A stretch of DNA of 64,000 bases. It comes from JBCBWG01 sp036804185. GTDB taxonomy: Bacteria > Pseudomonadota > Alphaproteobacteria > Rhizobiales > Hyphomicrobiaceae. Below, piece by piece: positions 16,172 through 24,300 of this stretch. The stretch spans positions 1 to 64,000 of the forward strand of contig JBHJOC010000038.1 in the NCBI GenBank assembly GCA_050330095.1, in the 5' to 3' direction. The translations under genes and the position numbers were made by a program. A model generated the notes under the pieces. The model ran no database searches, had not been told where the DNA came from, and saw only the letters and a program-made list of their open reading frames with translations. The first letter of the stretch is position 1; every line of letters starts with the position of its first letter.

Positions 16172-17299
16172 CTAACGCCCCAGAAGCCGGCCTGATCGTT
16201 CGTCGAGATAAGCCTGGGTTCGCATTTCACTGAGGCGTGATGCCGTTCGCTTAAAGAGGAACGCACCGTCTCCCTCTGGATAAAGATCATCCGGCTCCGC
16301 CTCGGCAGAAATCACCAGCCCGACGCCAGCGTCATAGAGGGTATCGATCAAATTGACGAAACGCCGTGCCGCATTGCGATCATGCGGGCCGAGCCGCGGT
16401 ACATCGTCAATGAACAAGGTGTGGAAGTGGCGCGCCAACGCCAGATAGTCCCGCGGACCAAGCGGCTTTTCACAGAGATCGGCAAAGCCGAAGCGCGCGA
16501 CCCCGCCCGCTGATGCTGGAACAGCTATCGTTCGGCCCAACACCGTGATCGTGGTCGCCTTCACCTCATGACCACGCGCAAACTCAATCCAAAGTGCATC
16601 CATGGCCGCGCGGGCTTCAGGACCAAGTGGCGTGCAATAGAGCTGGCGCCCCGCAAGCTTCTCGCGCCGGTAGTCTTGATCATGATCGAGTGCAAAAACC
16701 TCCATGTGCTCCTCGATCAACTTGATGAACGGAACGAACAGCGGTCGGTTCAGCCCATCCTTGTAGAGCCCATCCGGCGGGACGTTGGAGGTCGCTATCA
16801 CGGTAACGCCCCGCTCGAAAAGCGCGCGAAACAAGCGCCCAAGAATCATAGCATCCGCGATGTCCGTAACGTGCAGTTCGTCAAAGCACAGCAGCGACGC
16901 CGTGCTCGCAACCCGCTCCGCGACGAGGGGCAATGGGTCGCCCGGGTGACTTTTCCGAAACCGCGCGATCAACTCGTGCACTTCGGCCATGAACTCGTGG
17001 AAGTGGACGCGCCGCTTTGAGGCTGCATGAACATGCTCGGCGAAGAGGTCCATCAGCAGGGTCTTGCCGCGTCCAACGCCACCAAACAGGTAAAGCCCGC
17101 GCACCGGCGCCATCCGCCTTGGCTTGCTGCCAAGCCAACCGAACCGCCGCTGAGGCGACCCGGCCCCCGAGCGCGCGATATCGTCGGCGACGCGCTGCAA
17201 ACGCCCAATGGCGGCACGCTGCACGACGTTGGCTGCGAGATGCCCACTGCTGACAAGGTTCTCGTAGGCCAAGACGATCGACGTCGGGTGCTGCAGCAT
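16172..17299 (-). CDS. zapE: ZapE/AFG1-like cell division ATPase
   Basis: A 375-residue AAA-type ATPase of the AFG1/ZapE family, associated with the Z-ring and membrane protein quality control. Walker A is GGVGRGKT (residues 73-80) and Walker B is LLCFDE (about 136-141). Other family signatures are 'RRVHFHEFM', 'TVIATSNVPPDGLYKDGLNR' and 'RFVNLIDTLYD'. I preferred the ATG at 17299 with GGA/GAG upstream; a TTG at 17398 would add 33 unconserved residues. In many alphaproteobacteria zapE lies before mdh and the suc genes, but here mdh is 27 kb away. The gap upstream (17300-17710) separates it from a divergent GNAT gene. Confidence 0.9.
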   Translation of the reverse strand: MLQHPTSIVLAYENLVSSGHLAANVVQRAAIGRLQRVADDIARSGAGSPQRRFGWLGSKPRRMAPVRGLYLFGGVGRGKTLLMDLFAEHVHAASKRRVHFHEFMAEVHELIARFRKSHPGDPLPLVAERVASTASLLCFDELHVTDIADAMILGRLFRALFERGVTVIATSNVPPDGLYKDGLNRPLFVPFIKLIEEHMEVFALDHDQDYRREKLAGRQLYCTPLGPEARAAMDALWIEFARGHEVKATTITVLGRTIAVPASAGGVARFGFADLCEKPLGPRDYLALARHFHTLFIDDVPRLGPHDRNAARRFVNLIDTLYDAGVGLVISAEAEPDDLYPEGDGAFLFKRTASRLSEMRTQAYLDERSGRLLGR

Positions 17300-17710
17300 G
17301 ATCTCGTCCGAGGCGCTTTCGGCGGTATTGGAGCTACGGCTGTTCAGGCTCTGGCGACCCCGCGATACGCCCGCAACCGCGGCCCGGCCGAAAGCCAAGG
17401 TGGCCGTTAGGCGACATCATCCGCATTTTTCTGGCCCGTGGCGGGATTGAGCGACGCCAGCCGACAACGTCCGCCCAAAAACTGACGCGATGTAGCGTGT
17501 CGGAATACGGGTTGGTCAAGCCGCACGATGGGCGACACCACGCAGCATTGTGCAGCGCAGCAAAAACCGAGTAGACTTCGCCCGGGCGATTGGAACCAGA
17601 AACACCGGACGCGGATCGGGCGGCTCTTGGGCAGATGCTGATCCGATGATACCGGGGGCTGATCGCACCTCTCCTCGTTGAGCCGCACGATGCGGCAAGG
17701 AGCAGTTGAC
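17300..17710. other. Divergent gap between zapE and GNAT gene
   Basis: 411 bp presumably holding both promoters. A perfect 6-bp hairpin GCCGCA-CGA-TGCGGC (17682-17696) lies just before the AAGGAG ribosome site of the GNAT gene and could affect its translation. A weak minus-strand frame across the gap looks non-coding. Confidence 0.45.
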
Positions 17711-18295
17711 ATGAGCGAGCAATCCCACACGGTTCCCTATCATGCGATCCGAAAACTTCTGCCTACCGAGACTTCAGAGTTTCGTGACCATCTCCTGAGG
17801 CTCAGCCCAGAAGGCCGCCGGCTGCGGTTCGCGCACGCAGTCTCGGACAGCTTTCTATCCGACTACGCAGCACGCATGTGCGATCTGGGCAGCATCGTCT
17901 TCGGATATTTCGACGAACGCGGTGTCTTGCGCGCCGCTGCCGAACTGAGAAAGCTCGGCGATGGCTGGAGTCCGAATGCCGAGGCGGCCTTCTCGGTCGA
18001 GGAAACTTACCAGGAACGCGGCCTCGGGACGCTTCTCATGGGCCGGGTGATCCGGTCCGCCCGGAATCGCGGCGTGACCCACCTCTATATCAGTTGCCTC
18101 GCCGAGAACGCGAAAATGCTGGCGATTGCCAGAAAGTACGATGCAAAACTCTCGTTCGAATCGGGTGAGGTCATCGGCGACATCCTACCGCCGCACGCCA
18201 ACTACTTCTCGCAGATCGCTGAAGCCGTCGATGACCGGATTGAGTTCATGATGGCGGTTCTCGAAGTCGGTGCCAGGTCCCGCGCCGCCGCCTGA
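17711..18295 (+). CDS. GNAT-family N-acetyltransferase
   Basis: A 194-residue acetyltransferase of the GNAT fold. Acetyl-CoA binding motif A is seen as 'AFSVEETYQERGLGTLLMGRVIRSARNRG' (about residues 95-125), with the Q/R-x-x-G-x-G/A pattern as QERGLG. 'HLYISCLAENAKMLAIARKYDAKL' follows as motif B. The N-terminal 'RFRFAHAVSDSFLSDYAAR'-like region resembles the acetyltransferase parts of PatZ-like proteins, hinting at protein or metabolite acetylation, but the substrate is unknown. ATG at 17711 has AAGGAG eight bases upstream. It is convergent with gph, and a strong hairpin lies between the two. Confidence 0.8.
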   Translation: MSEQSHTVPYHAIRKLLPTETSEFRDHLLRLSPEGRRLRFAHAVSDSFLSDYAARMCDLGSIVFGYFDERGVLRAAAELRKLGDGWSPNAEAAFSVEETYQERGLGTLLMGRVIRSARNRGVTHLYISCLAENAKMLAIARKYDAKLSFESGEVIGDILPPHANYFSQIAEAVDDRIEFMMAVLEVGARSRAAA

Positions 18296-18310
18296 CACAG
18301 GCCGCTCCCT

Positions 18311-18334
18311 GCAGCACCGCTTCGGCGGTGCTGC
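18311..18334. terminator. Hairpin between convergent genes
   Basis: A perfect 10-bp stem GCAGCACCGC/GCGGTGCTGC closed by a TTCG tetraloop, placed between the stops of the GNAT gene and gph. It has no T-run, so it is a likely bidirectional terminator or RNA-end stabiliser rather than a classical intrinsic terminator. Confidence 0.6.
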
Positions 18335-18343
18335 CGCCCACGC

Positions 18344-19009
18344 TCAGGCAGCCAGCCGATTGATCAGACTTGGGAGCCCAGCGAAATCGGCAAAGCGCCC
18401 AACCGGCTCGGCGGCCAAGTCCCCGTTCAGATAGCCACCCGTATAGAGCACGAACGGAAGGCCGGCCGCCATCGCGCAGGCGCAGTCGACCTCACTGTCG
18501 CCGATAGAAAAGACTGTCGGTGTGTCGAGATCTTTCGCGGCTTTCAGCAATGGGGCGGGATGCGGCTTCCGGTAGGGGAGGGTGTCACCCGCGACCACCA
18601 CGCGTATGAGGTCACTCCAACCGAGCGCCTCGACGATCGCCATCGTCGGTTCTGTTGGCTTGTTCGTGCACAACGCCAGACGATGGCCGGTGGCGGCAAG
18701 CTGCGCCAGCGCCGCGACACTGCCGGGCATCGGTAGATTGTCTTCTGGCGGAGCAGCCGCGTAGTGCGCAAGAAAGCGTTCGCACTGGGCAGGAAACGCT
18801 TCCATATCGAAGGCACTGCGTGCCTTTAGCGCTCGCTCGAGAAACGTGGCAGCTCCGTTTCCCACGTAAGCACGGGTCTCGGCCAGATCGAGCGGCCTCA
18901 GGCCTCTTTCGGCCATGAAAGCGTTGGCAATCTTGCAGATTGCAGGCGCACTCTCGACCAGCGTTCCGTCAAGATCAAAGACGATGCCGATCACACCACA
19001 TCGCTCCAC
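18344..19009 (-). CDS. gph: Phosphoglycolate phosphatase, HAD family
   Basis: A 221-residue HAD-superfamily phosphatase expected to convert 2-phosphoglycolate to glycolate. Motif I is FDLDGTLVES (residues 11-20), motif II is the threonine in ALCTNKP, and motif III/IV is GDTLPYRKPHPAPLL followed by FSIGDSEVDCACAMAAG. The cap domain lies between residues 25 and 85. The length fits bacterial Gph. Its start overlaps the end of the upstream redoxin gene by 19 bp, so they are translationally linked, and rpe lies a little further upstream on the same strand. Gph and rpe are often neighbours in autotrophs and methylotrophs. Other HAD substrates cannot be excluded. Confidence 0.85.
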   Translation of the reverse strand: MERCGVIGIVFDLDGTLVESAPAICKIANAFMAERGLRPLDLAETRAYVGNGAATFLERALKARSAFDMEAFPAQCERFLAHYAAAPPEDNLPMPGSVAALAQLAATGHRLALCTNKPTEPTMAIVEALGWSDLIRVVVAGDTLPYRKPHPAPLLKAAKDLDTPTVFSIGDSEVDCACAMAAGLPFVLYTGGYLNGDLAAEPVGRFADFAGLPSLINRLAA

Positions 19010-19548
19010 TTGATCGAGCAGCCAAGTGAGGGGTGCTGGTTGCGCGGCGCAGTTCCTGTTTCAGCAATCTGGCGCATCGCCTCGTACAGCTCGCGCCGGG
19101 CATCAGTCGGGCCAGCGTGCTGGCGCGAGGCGTCCAGACGGCCGCGATACTGCAGCGAAAGGTTTGCGTCGAACCCGTAGAAGTCCGGTGTGCAAACGGC
19201 GCCATAGGCGCGAGCAACAGCCTGCGTCTCGTCGTGCAGATAGGGAAAGCCGAACCCGTTGTGCTCAGCGAAAAGCTTCATGTTGGCGAATGAATCTTCC
19301 GGATAGGCCGTCGCATCATTTGAATTGATGGCAACGACCATAACCCCAAGCAGCGCAAGGTCGCGCGCATCACGTGCGAGGCGATCGGCGATCGCTTTGA
19401 CGTATGGGCAGTGATTGCAGATGAATGCCACCACCGTTCCACGCGGGCCGGCGCAATCCGCCAAACGAAGCAGGCGCCCATCAGTCGCAGGGAGCGTGAA
19501 GGGCGGGGCACGAAAGCCGACTTCGACCCTTGGAGCTTCGGCCGCCAT
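18991..19548 (-). CDS. Thioredoxin-like/AhpC-TSA redoxin
   Basis: A 185-residue cytoplasmic redoxin. The fold starts 'VGFRAPPFTLPATDGRLLRL' and the active site is CNHCPYVKA, a C-x-x-C pair at residues 44 and 47 in place of the CGPC of thioredoxin. 'VVAINSNDATAYPEDSFANM' and 'FPYLHDETQAVARAYGAVCTPDFYGFD' follow, with a cis-proline (TPDF). This group is widespread but has no settled function; a thiol peroxidase or oxidoreductase is likely. I chose the ATG at 19548, preceded by GGGAG. The open frame reaches back to 19824, but that part is unlikely to be translated. The end overlaps gph. Confidence 0.85.
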   Translation of the reverse strand: MAAEAPRVEVGFRAPPFTLPATDGRLLRLADCAGPRGTVVAFICNHCPYVKAIADRLARDARDLALLGVMVVAINSNDATAYPEDSFANMKLFAEHNGFGFPYLHDETQAVARAYGAVCTPDFYGFDANLSLQYRGRLDASRQHAGPTDARRELYEAMRQIAETGTAPRNQHPSLGCSIKWSDVV

Positions 19549-19630
19549 GATTAGTCTCCCCGAATGTGAACGAGAACGTCTCTGTATTATTTTACATTTC
19601 CCGACCGTGGCGGACGTCCGCAAAGCTGCG

Positions 19631-20323
19631 TCAGCCGATCGCTCGTTGTGCTGCCTCCCGGATCGCTCTGATGTTGCGACCATAGACATCCGGTCGCTCG
19701 ACGGAACCGCCAGCGAAAACAGCGGAACCCGCGACAAGGCAGTCAGCGCCGGCCGCAGCAACGAGTGGGGCGGTCTCGGGCGTAACGCCTCCATCGATCT
19801 GGACGTGTATCGGCCGGTCCCCAATCATCGCACGCAACCGGCGGGTCTTTTCGACCCCGGAGTGAATGAATTTCTGGCCGCCGAAGCCGGGGTTTACGGT
19901 CATCACCAGCACGAGGTCGCACAAGTCGAGCACGTGCTCGACCGCCTCGACCGGAGTCGCCGGGTTCAGCACCACGCCAGATTTGACGCCATGCGCTCGG
20001 ATTAATTGCAGCGTGCGATGGATGTGCGGCCCAGCCTCGACGTGCGCCGAGATAAGGTCCGCACCGGCCGCGGCATACGCTTCGACATAAGGGTCCACTG
20101 GCGAAATCATCAGATGGACATCCATGAACGTCTTGACGTGCGCGCGGAAAGCCTTCACGGCGGGCGGCCCGAACGTCAGGTTCGGGACGAAATGTCCGTC
20201 CATCACATCGACGTGCACCCAGTCAGCGCCTTGCGCCTCGATCGCGCGGATCTCGGCGCCGAAGTTCGCAAAATCCGCCGACAGGATCGACGGCGCGATC
20301 TTGATGTCACGGGTGAAGGTCAT
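19631..20323 (-). CDS. rpe: Ribulose-phosphate 3-epimerase
   Basis: A 230-residue TIM-barrel enzyme interconverting ribulose 5-phosphate and xylulose 5-phosphate in the pentose phosphate pathway. Its signatures are 'KIAPSILSADFANFGAE', 'DWVHVDVMDGHFVPNLTFGP' (metal-binding His and catalytic Asp), 'DVHLMISPVDPYVEAYAAAGAD', 'LVMTVNPGFGGQKFI' and 'IQVDGGV' in the variant IHVQIDGGV. The ATG at 20323 begins the domain at once. It lies upstream of the redoxin and gph on the same strand, with an 82-bp gap. The identification is very secure. Confidence 0.96.
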   Translation of the reverse strand: MTFTRDIKIAPSILSADFANFGAEIRAIEAQGADWVHVDVMDGHFVPNLTFGPPAVKAFRAHVKTFMDVHLMISPVDPYVEAYAAAGADLISAHVEAGPHIHRTLQLIRAHGVKSGVVLNPATPVEAVEHVLDLCDLVLVMTVNPGFGGQKFIHSGVEKTRRLRAMIGDRPIHVQIDGGVTPETAPLVAAAGADCLVAGSAVFAGGSVERPDVYGRNIRAIREAAQRAIG

Positions 20324-20716
20324 TCGGCAGCTTCTCTCGATCGGTCGATGTCGGTTCAGCCACACAACGCTGCGCGCGCCCGAGGGTCAACCCCCGAAGG
20401 TTCCGAAGCGAGACCGTCGAGCGTTCCCCACCTTCGGTGGAGCCCGTTGCCTCGCCGAGGCGCCTCAGCGTCGACGACTAAGAGGCCGGGAGAGCACACC
20501 CATCCTGGACGTCTGCCCCGGCCTGGTCGCGACATCGCAACCGGCACGAGGTCCAATATGTTCAGTCCGCTACTGAAATCGCAAAGGCAATCACAACAGT
20601 GGTGTCCTGGACCTGTTCAAATAAACGCCGTGACGCGGGTTCAACAAGAAGCGGAAAATGGCAGCGCGAAAGCTGCCATTTCCCACCATGCACCCGAATG
20701 TTCATCGCATGCGATG
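20324..20716. other. Gap with small hairpins and no gene
   Basis: 393 bp upstream of rpe. It has several short G+C-rich inverted repeats (for example CCACC-TTC-GGTGG near 20430) and the terminator of the DsrE gene, but no supported reading frame. Confidence 0.45.
20653..20684 (-). terminator. Terminator hairpin downstream of DsrE-like gene
   Basis: A perfect 10-bp stem AAATGGCAGC/GCTGCCATTT (20656-20665 and 20672-20681) with a 6-base loop, about 36 bp after the DsrE-like stop. On the minus strand it is followed by TTTTCC, a short T-run. Confidence 0.65.
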
Positions 20717-21169
20717 TCAAGGTTTGATATAGGTATATCCTAGCTGCTGCAGATGCGAGAGTTCAGCGACGCCCGAGGGCACGATGTCTTCCGCAAAGAC
20801 TTCGAACAAGTCCTCCTCATATGAGATCTTTCGACCCTGAAGAGTATTGTCGCAGATCACTTGCGCCACCCCCTGGGCCTTGAGACTGGTGAGCCTCTGC
20901 TGCAGCTTTTCATTCAAAACTGCGCTTCTCAAAAGGCTAACACCATCGCCGTGCATGACCACCTTGACGTCGATATTATCCTGTCCCACGGCGTTGATGT
21001 GGTTCTGGATATTGCCAAGCGCGCGAACATAGGCCTCATCCGACGTTCCACCATCATAATTGATATGATAAACGACCTTTTGTTTGCTGTACCTTTGCTC
21101 AGCTTGAACCTGAGCGACCCCACCAAGGGACATCAGCGCTAAAAGCGCAGCCACCACGTAGATTTTCAT
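20717..21169 (-). CDS. Exported DsrE-family protein
   Basis: A 150-residue protein with a clear signal peptide (KIYVVAALLALMSLGGVAQVQA, cleavage after about residue 23) and a DsrE/DsrF-like fold: 'KVVYHINYDGG', 'ALGNIQNHINAVGQDNIDVKVVMHGDGVSLL', 'LKAQGVAQVICDNTLQG' with one conserved cysteine. 'VPSGVAELSHLQQLGYTYIKP' is the usual ending of this secreted subgroup. DsrE-like proteins carry sulfur on a cysteine in sulfur metabolism, but the periplasmic single-cysteine group is uncharacterised. The ATG at 21169 has GGAG upstream; a second ATG seven codons earlier is less likely. Divergent from leuB. Confidence 0.85.
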   Translation of the reverse strand: MKIYVVAALLALMSLGGVAQVQAEQRYSKQKVVYHINYDGGTSDEAYVRALGNIQNHINAVGQDNIDVKVVMHGDGVSLLRSAVLNEKLQQRLTSLKAQGVAQVICDNTLQGRKISYEEDLFEVFAEDIVPSGVAELSHLQQLGYTYIKP

Positions 21170-21440
21170 TTTGACGTCTCCGATCTTCATTTTCTCGGTT
21201 TGATGGTGTTCAGAGCGTCGACTTTATCCTTTCCGTCACCGTCACGAAATCAAAACATTCAAACGCAAAATCTATAACGCTCTCCGCAATCCCATTAGAA
21301 ATCACTCCTCAAACATCATCAAAAGTGCCGTGGCGCGTCCACCGAACCGGCATTCCGCAAAACGAGCATTGCGTGGCCGGAGCGCTCACGCTAGCTCTAC
21401 CCGTACACATTTCCTTGAAGTGCCCTGGGAGACCGAAGAC

Positions 21441-22562
21441 ATGGCGACGACACACAAACTTCTCCTGCTGCCGGGTGACGGGATCGGCGTCGAGACGATG
21501 GCCGAGGTCGAGCGCGTGCTTCGTTTCTTCAACGAGAACAGCAACGCAGTGTCATTCGAGACGGAGACAGACTTGGTGGGCGGCGCGGCGATTGACGCCC
21601 ACGGGGTCCCAGTCACCGACGCGACAATGGCCAAGGCCAAGGCGAGCGATGCCATAATCTTCGGCTCGGTCGGCGGGCCAAAGTGGGACGCCGTTCCTTA
21701 TGCGATCCGGCCTGAGGCAGGCTTGTTGCGGTTGCGCAAGGACCTCGACCTGTTCGCAAACCTCAGACCGGCCATCTGTTATCCGGCGCTGGCGGAGGCC
21801 TCGTCACTGCGCCGCGACCTGGTGGAGGGCCTCGATATTCTCATTCTGCGTGAGTTGACGGGCGGGACCTATTTCGGCGAGCCGAAGGAGATCGTGACGC
21901 TCGAGAACGGCGAGAAGCGTGCCGTCGACACCACTGTCTACACCACGCATGAAATCGAGCGGATCGCTAAGGTCGCGTTCGATCTGGCGCGCAAGCGGCG
22001 CAATACGGTCCATTCGGCTGAGAAGCGCAACGTCATGAAAACGGGCGTGTTGTGGAACGAGGTGGTCACTGCGACGCACACAGCTTACGCACCGGACGTC
22101 ATGCTGCACCACATTCTCGCGGACAACTGCGCGATGCAGCTCGTCCGCAATCCAAAGCAGTTCGATGTTGTGGTTTGCGACAACCTGTTCGGCGACATCC
22201 TTTCCGATGCGGCAGCCATGCTCACGGGGTCGCTCGGCATGCTGCCCTCAGCCTCGCTTGGTGCACCGGACACAGCAACGGGTCGCCGCAACGCGCTTTA
22301 CGAGCCCGTGCATGGCTCCGCGCCTGATATTGCTGGCCAAGGTAAGGCCAACCCCATCGCGACCATCGCCTCGTTCGCAATGGCCTTGCGTTATTCATTC
22401 GATCGCGGTTCTGAGGCTGATCTCGTCGAAACAGCGATTGCCAACGTCCTTGCGCAAGGCTACCGCACGGGCGACATCATGCAGCCCAATATGCGGCTCG
22501 TCTCCACGACTGAAATGGGGAAAGCGATCGTCGACGAACTCGGGCGGTTGGCGCGCTCTTAG
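21441..22562 (+). CDS. leuB: 3-isopropylmalate dehydrogenase
   Basis: A 373-residue NAD-dependent beta-decarboxylating dehydrogenase for the third step of leucine synthesis. It has 'LLLPGDGIGVETMAEV', 'AIIFGSVGGPKWD', 'LRLRKDLDLFANLRPA' (substrate arginines), 'RELTGGTYFGEPKE', 'VHSAEKRNVMKTGVLWNEVV', and the NAD-site 'DNLFGDILSDAAAMLTGSLGMLPSASLG' followed by 'YEPVHGSAPDIAGQGKANP'. The glycine-rich EPVHGSAPDIAG separates it from isocitrate dehydrogenase. ATG at 21441 with GGGAGA upstream. leuCD are not nearby. A 270-bp AT-richer leader precedes it; no attenuator could be read with confidence. Confidence 0.96.
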   Translation: MATTHKLLLLPGDGIGVETMAEVERVLRFFNENSNAVSFETETDLVGGAAIDAHGVPVTDATMAKAKASDAIIFGSVGGPKWDAVPYAIRPEAGLLRLRKDLDLFANLRPAICYPALAEASSLRRDLVEGLDILILRELTGGTYFGEPKEIVTLENGEKRAVDTTVYTTHEIERIAKVAFDLARKRRNTVHSAEKRNVMKTGVLWNEVVTATHTAYAPDVMLHHILADNCAMQLVRNPKQFDVVVCDNLFGDILSDAAAMLTGSLGMLPSASLGAPDTATGRRNALYEPVHGSAPDIAGQGKANPIATIASFAMALRYSFDRGSEADLVETAIANVLAQGYRTGDIMQPNMRLVSTTEMGKAIVDELGRLARS

Positions 22563-22715
22563 AGCGGCTCTGAGATGCCGAAAGCACCGATGCGCGTCAC
22601 AGTTCGGAGAAAGTTGCGCTCGTCCCGCTTTTCGATCGGAAGTCTCAGACGAGGAGGGGATGTTCATCCGCCCCCCCGGAACCCCGAATGCCGTCTGGTG
22701 TGGCCGGATCGTACT

Positions 22716-24020
22716 CTAAGCGCTGCCGACACCAACATAGGTGAAGCCAAGCCGCTCCAGTTCTGAGCGGCGGTAAATGTTGCGCAGATCGACGACGATC
22801 GGCTCGCGCAGCAGCGCTTTCAACCTCTTGAGGTCAAGCGCGCGAAATTCGTTCCACTCTGTGACGATCGCAACGGCGTCGGCGCCATCGAGACAGGAAT
22901 AGGCGTCGTCACACAACTCGACCCCGGGGAGCACGAGTTCCGCTTGCGCCCGGCCTTCAGGATCATACCCGCGCACACGCGCGCCTCCGTCGAGAAGAAC
23001 CCGTGCAATGTCGATCGCGGGTGAGTCACGCATGTCATCGGTGTTCGGCTTGAACGTCAGTCCGAGCAGCGCAATCGTCTTGCCGCGCACTGAATTGCCG
23101 CAGGCTGCGATGATCTTACGGCCCATCTGCCGTTTGCGTTGTCCGTTCACGGCGGCGACCGTCTCGACGATCCGGAGGGGGGCGTCGTAGTCCTGCGCCG
23201 TTTTAATGAGCGCCAGGGTGTCCTTCGGAAAACAAGACCCACCGTAACCTGGCCCTGCGTTGAGGAACTTTGGACCGATCCGGTTATCAGCACCGATACC
23301 GCGCGCGACTTGCTGGACGTCAGCTCCAACCCGTTCGCAAAGGTCGGCAACTTCGTTGATGAACGTGATCTTGAGCGCGAGAAACGCGTTGGCTGCGTAT
23401 TTTATGAGTTCCGACGTCCGACGCCCGGTGACCTGGATCGGCGCCTGATTGAGATAGAGCGGCCGGTAGACTTCCTCCATGATCCCGGCCGCATGCGCGT
23501 CCTCCGCGCCGATAATGATGCGATCGGGCCGCTTGAAGTCTTCAATGGCCGAGCCCTCCCTCAGAAACTCGGGATTCGAGACCACGCGAATGTCGAGGTC
23601 CGGCCGGGCGTCGCGGACGATCCGCTCAACCTCGTCACCGGTCCCAACCGGGACCGTCGATTTCGTTGCCAGCACGAGGGGTTGGTTCGCTAGGCGAGCA
23701 ATTTGCCGCGCAGCTTCATACACATAAGTTAGATCGGCATGGCCATCCCCGCGGCGCGACGGCGTGCCAACGGCGATGAAGACCACCTCGGCCTGATCGA
23801 TCGCCGAGCCGAGATCTGTTGAGAAGACAAGGCGGCCTGCACTGGCGTTGCTCGCAACCAGCGCTTCGAGCCCCGGCTCGTAGATCGGCATGATGTTGCG
23901 ACGAAGTTTTTCGATCTTGTCGGCGTCGGTATCCACGCAGACGACCCGATGGCCGAAGTCGGCAAAGCAGGCACCTGACACGAGACCGACGTACCCTGAG
24001 CCGACCATGACAATTTTCAT
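22716..24020 (-). CDS. ugd: UDP-glucose 6-dehydrogenase
   Basis: A 434-residue enzyme oxidising UDP-glucose to UDP-glucuronate, with 2 NAD+, for surface polysaccharides. The N-terminal NAD fold is MKIVMVGSGYVGLVSGACFADFG. 'EVVFIAVGTPS' and 'LVLATKSTVPVGTGDEV' follow. The catalytic cysteine is in GPGYGGSCFPKDTLALI (about residue 260), and the C-terminal half has 'LLGLTFKPNTDDMRDSPAIDI'. ATG at 24020 with GGGAG upstream; the frame extends 46 residues further but without conservation. It is convergent with leuB. It could supply the glycosyltransferase and the polymer ligase encoded in this window. Confidence 0.95.
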   Translation of the reverse strand: MKIVMVGSGYVGLVSGACFADFGHRVVCVDTDADKIEKLRRNIMPIYEPGLEALVASNASAGRLVFSTDLGSAIDQAEVVFIAVGTPSRRGDGHADLTYVYEAARQIARLANQPLVLATKSTVPVGTGDEVERIVRDARPDLDIRVVSNPEFLREGSAIEDFKRPDRIIIGAEDAHAAGIMEEVYRPLYLNQAPIQVTGRRTSELIKYAANAFLALKITFINEVADLCERVGADVQQVARGIGADNRIGPKFLNAGPGYGGSCFPKDTLALIKTAQDYDAPLRIVETVAAVNGQRKRQMGRKIIAACGNSVRGKTIALLGLTFKPNTDDMRDSPAIDIARVLLDGGARVRGYDPEGRAQAELVLPGVELCDDAYSCLDGADAVAIVTEWNEFRALDLKRLKALLREPIVVDLRNIYRRSELERLGFTYVGVGSA

Positions 24021-24191
24021 CGTCAAGAACTCCCGAAAGCAATGAGGTGACCGGCAGCGTCTTGCAGACCGAGGACAGCGCGGGTTCGCCGCAGATTGCC
24101 AAGCGGATCGAAGCTGCCTCAGCGCATCAGCTGCTGTAGTGGGCCCCATCGGCAACACTGAACAGCGTGGACAGTACTAGACTTATTATCT

Positions 24192-24270
24192 CTCTGGTGC
24201 CCGTCGCTTTCCGAAGTTCGTTTCGCCGCCCAACGAGACTGCCAAGCGAGCTTCTGAAAGCGGGCACGAG
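24192..24270. repeat. Palindromic element, type A, copy 4
   Basis: The arms GTGCCCG..GCTTTCCGAAG and CTTCTGAAAGCGGGCAC pair almost fully around TTTCGCCGCCCAACGAGAC. The outer GTGCCCG/CGGGCAC differs from copies 2 and 5, yet both arms match. It lies between ugd and the protease gene. Confidence 0.8.
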
Positions 24271-24300
24271 CATCGGCGTTGCACCGCTGTGTGCGACCGA

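Noticed and set aside
17407..17730. Minus-strand frame between zapE and the GNAT gene
   Set aside because: Cysteine- and arginine-rich without features; looks like chance reading across a promoter region.
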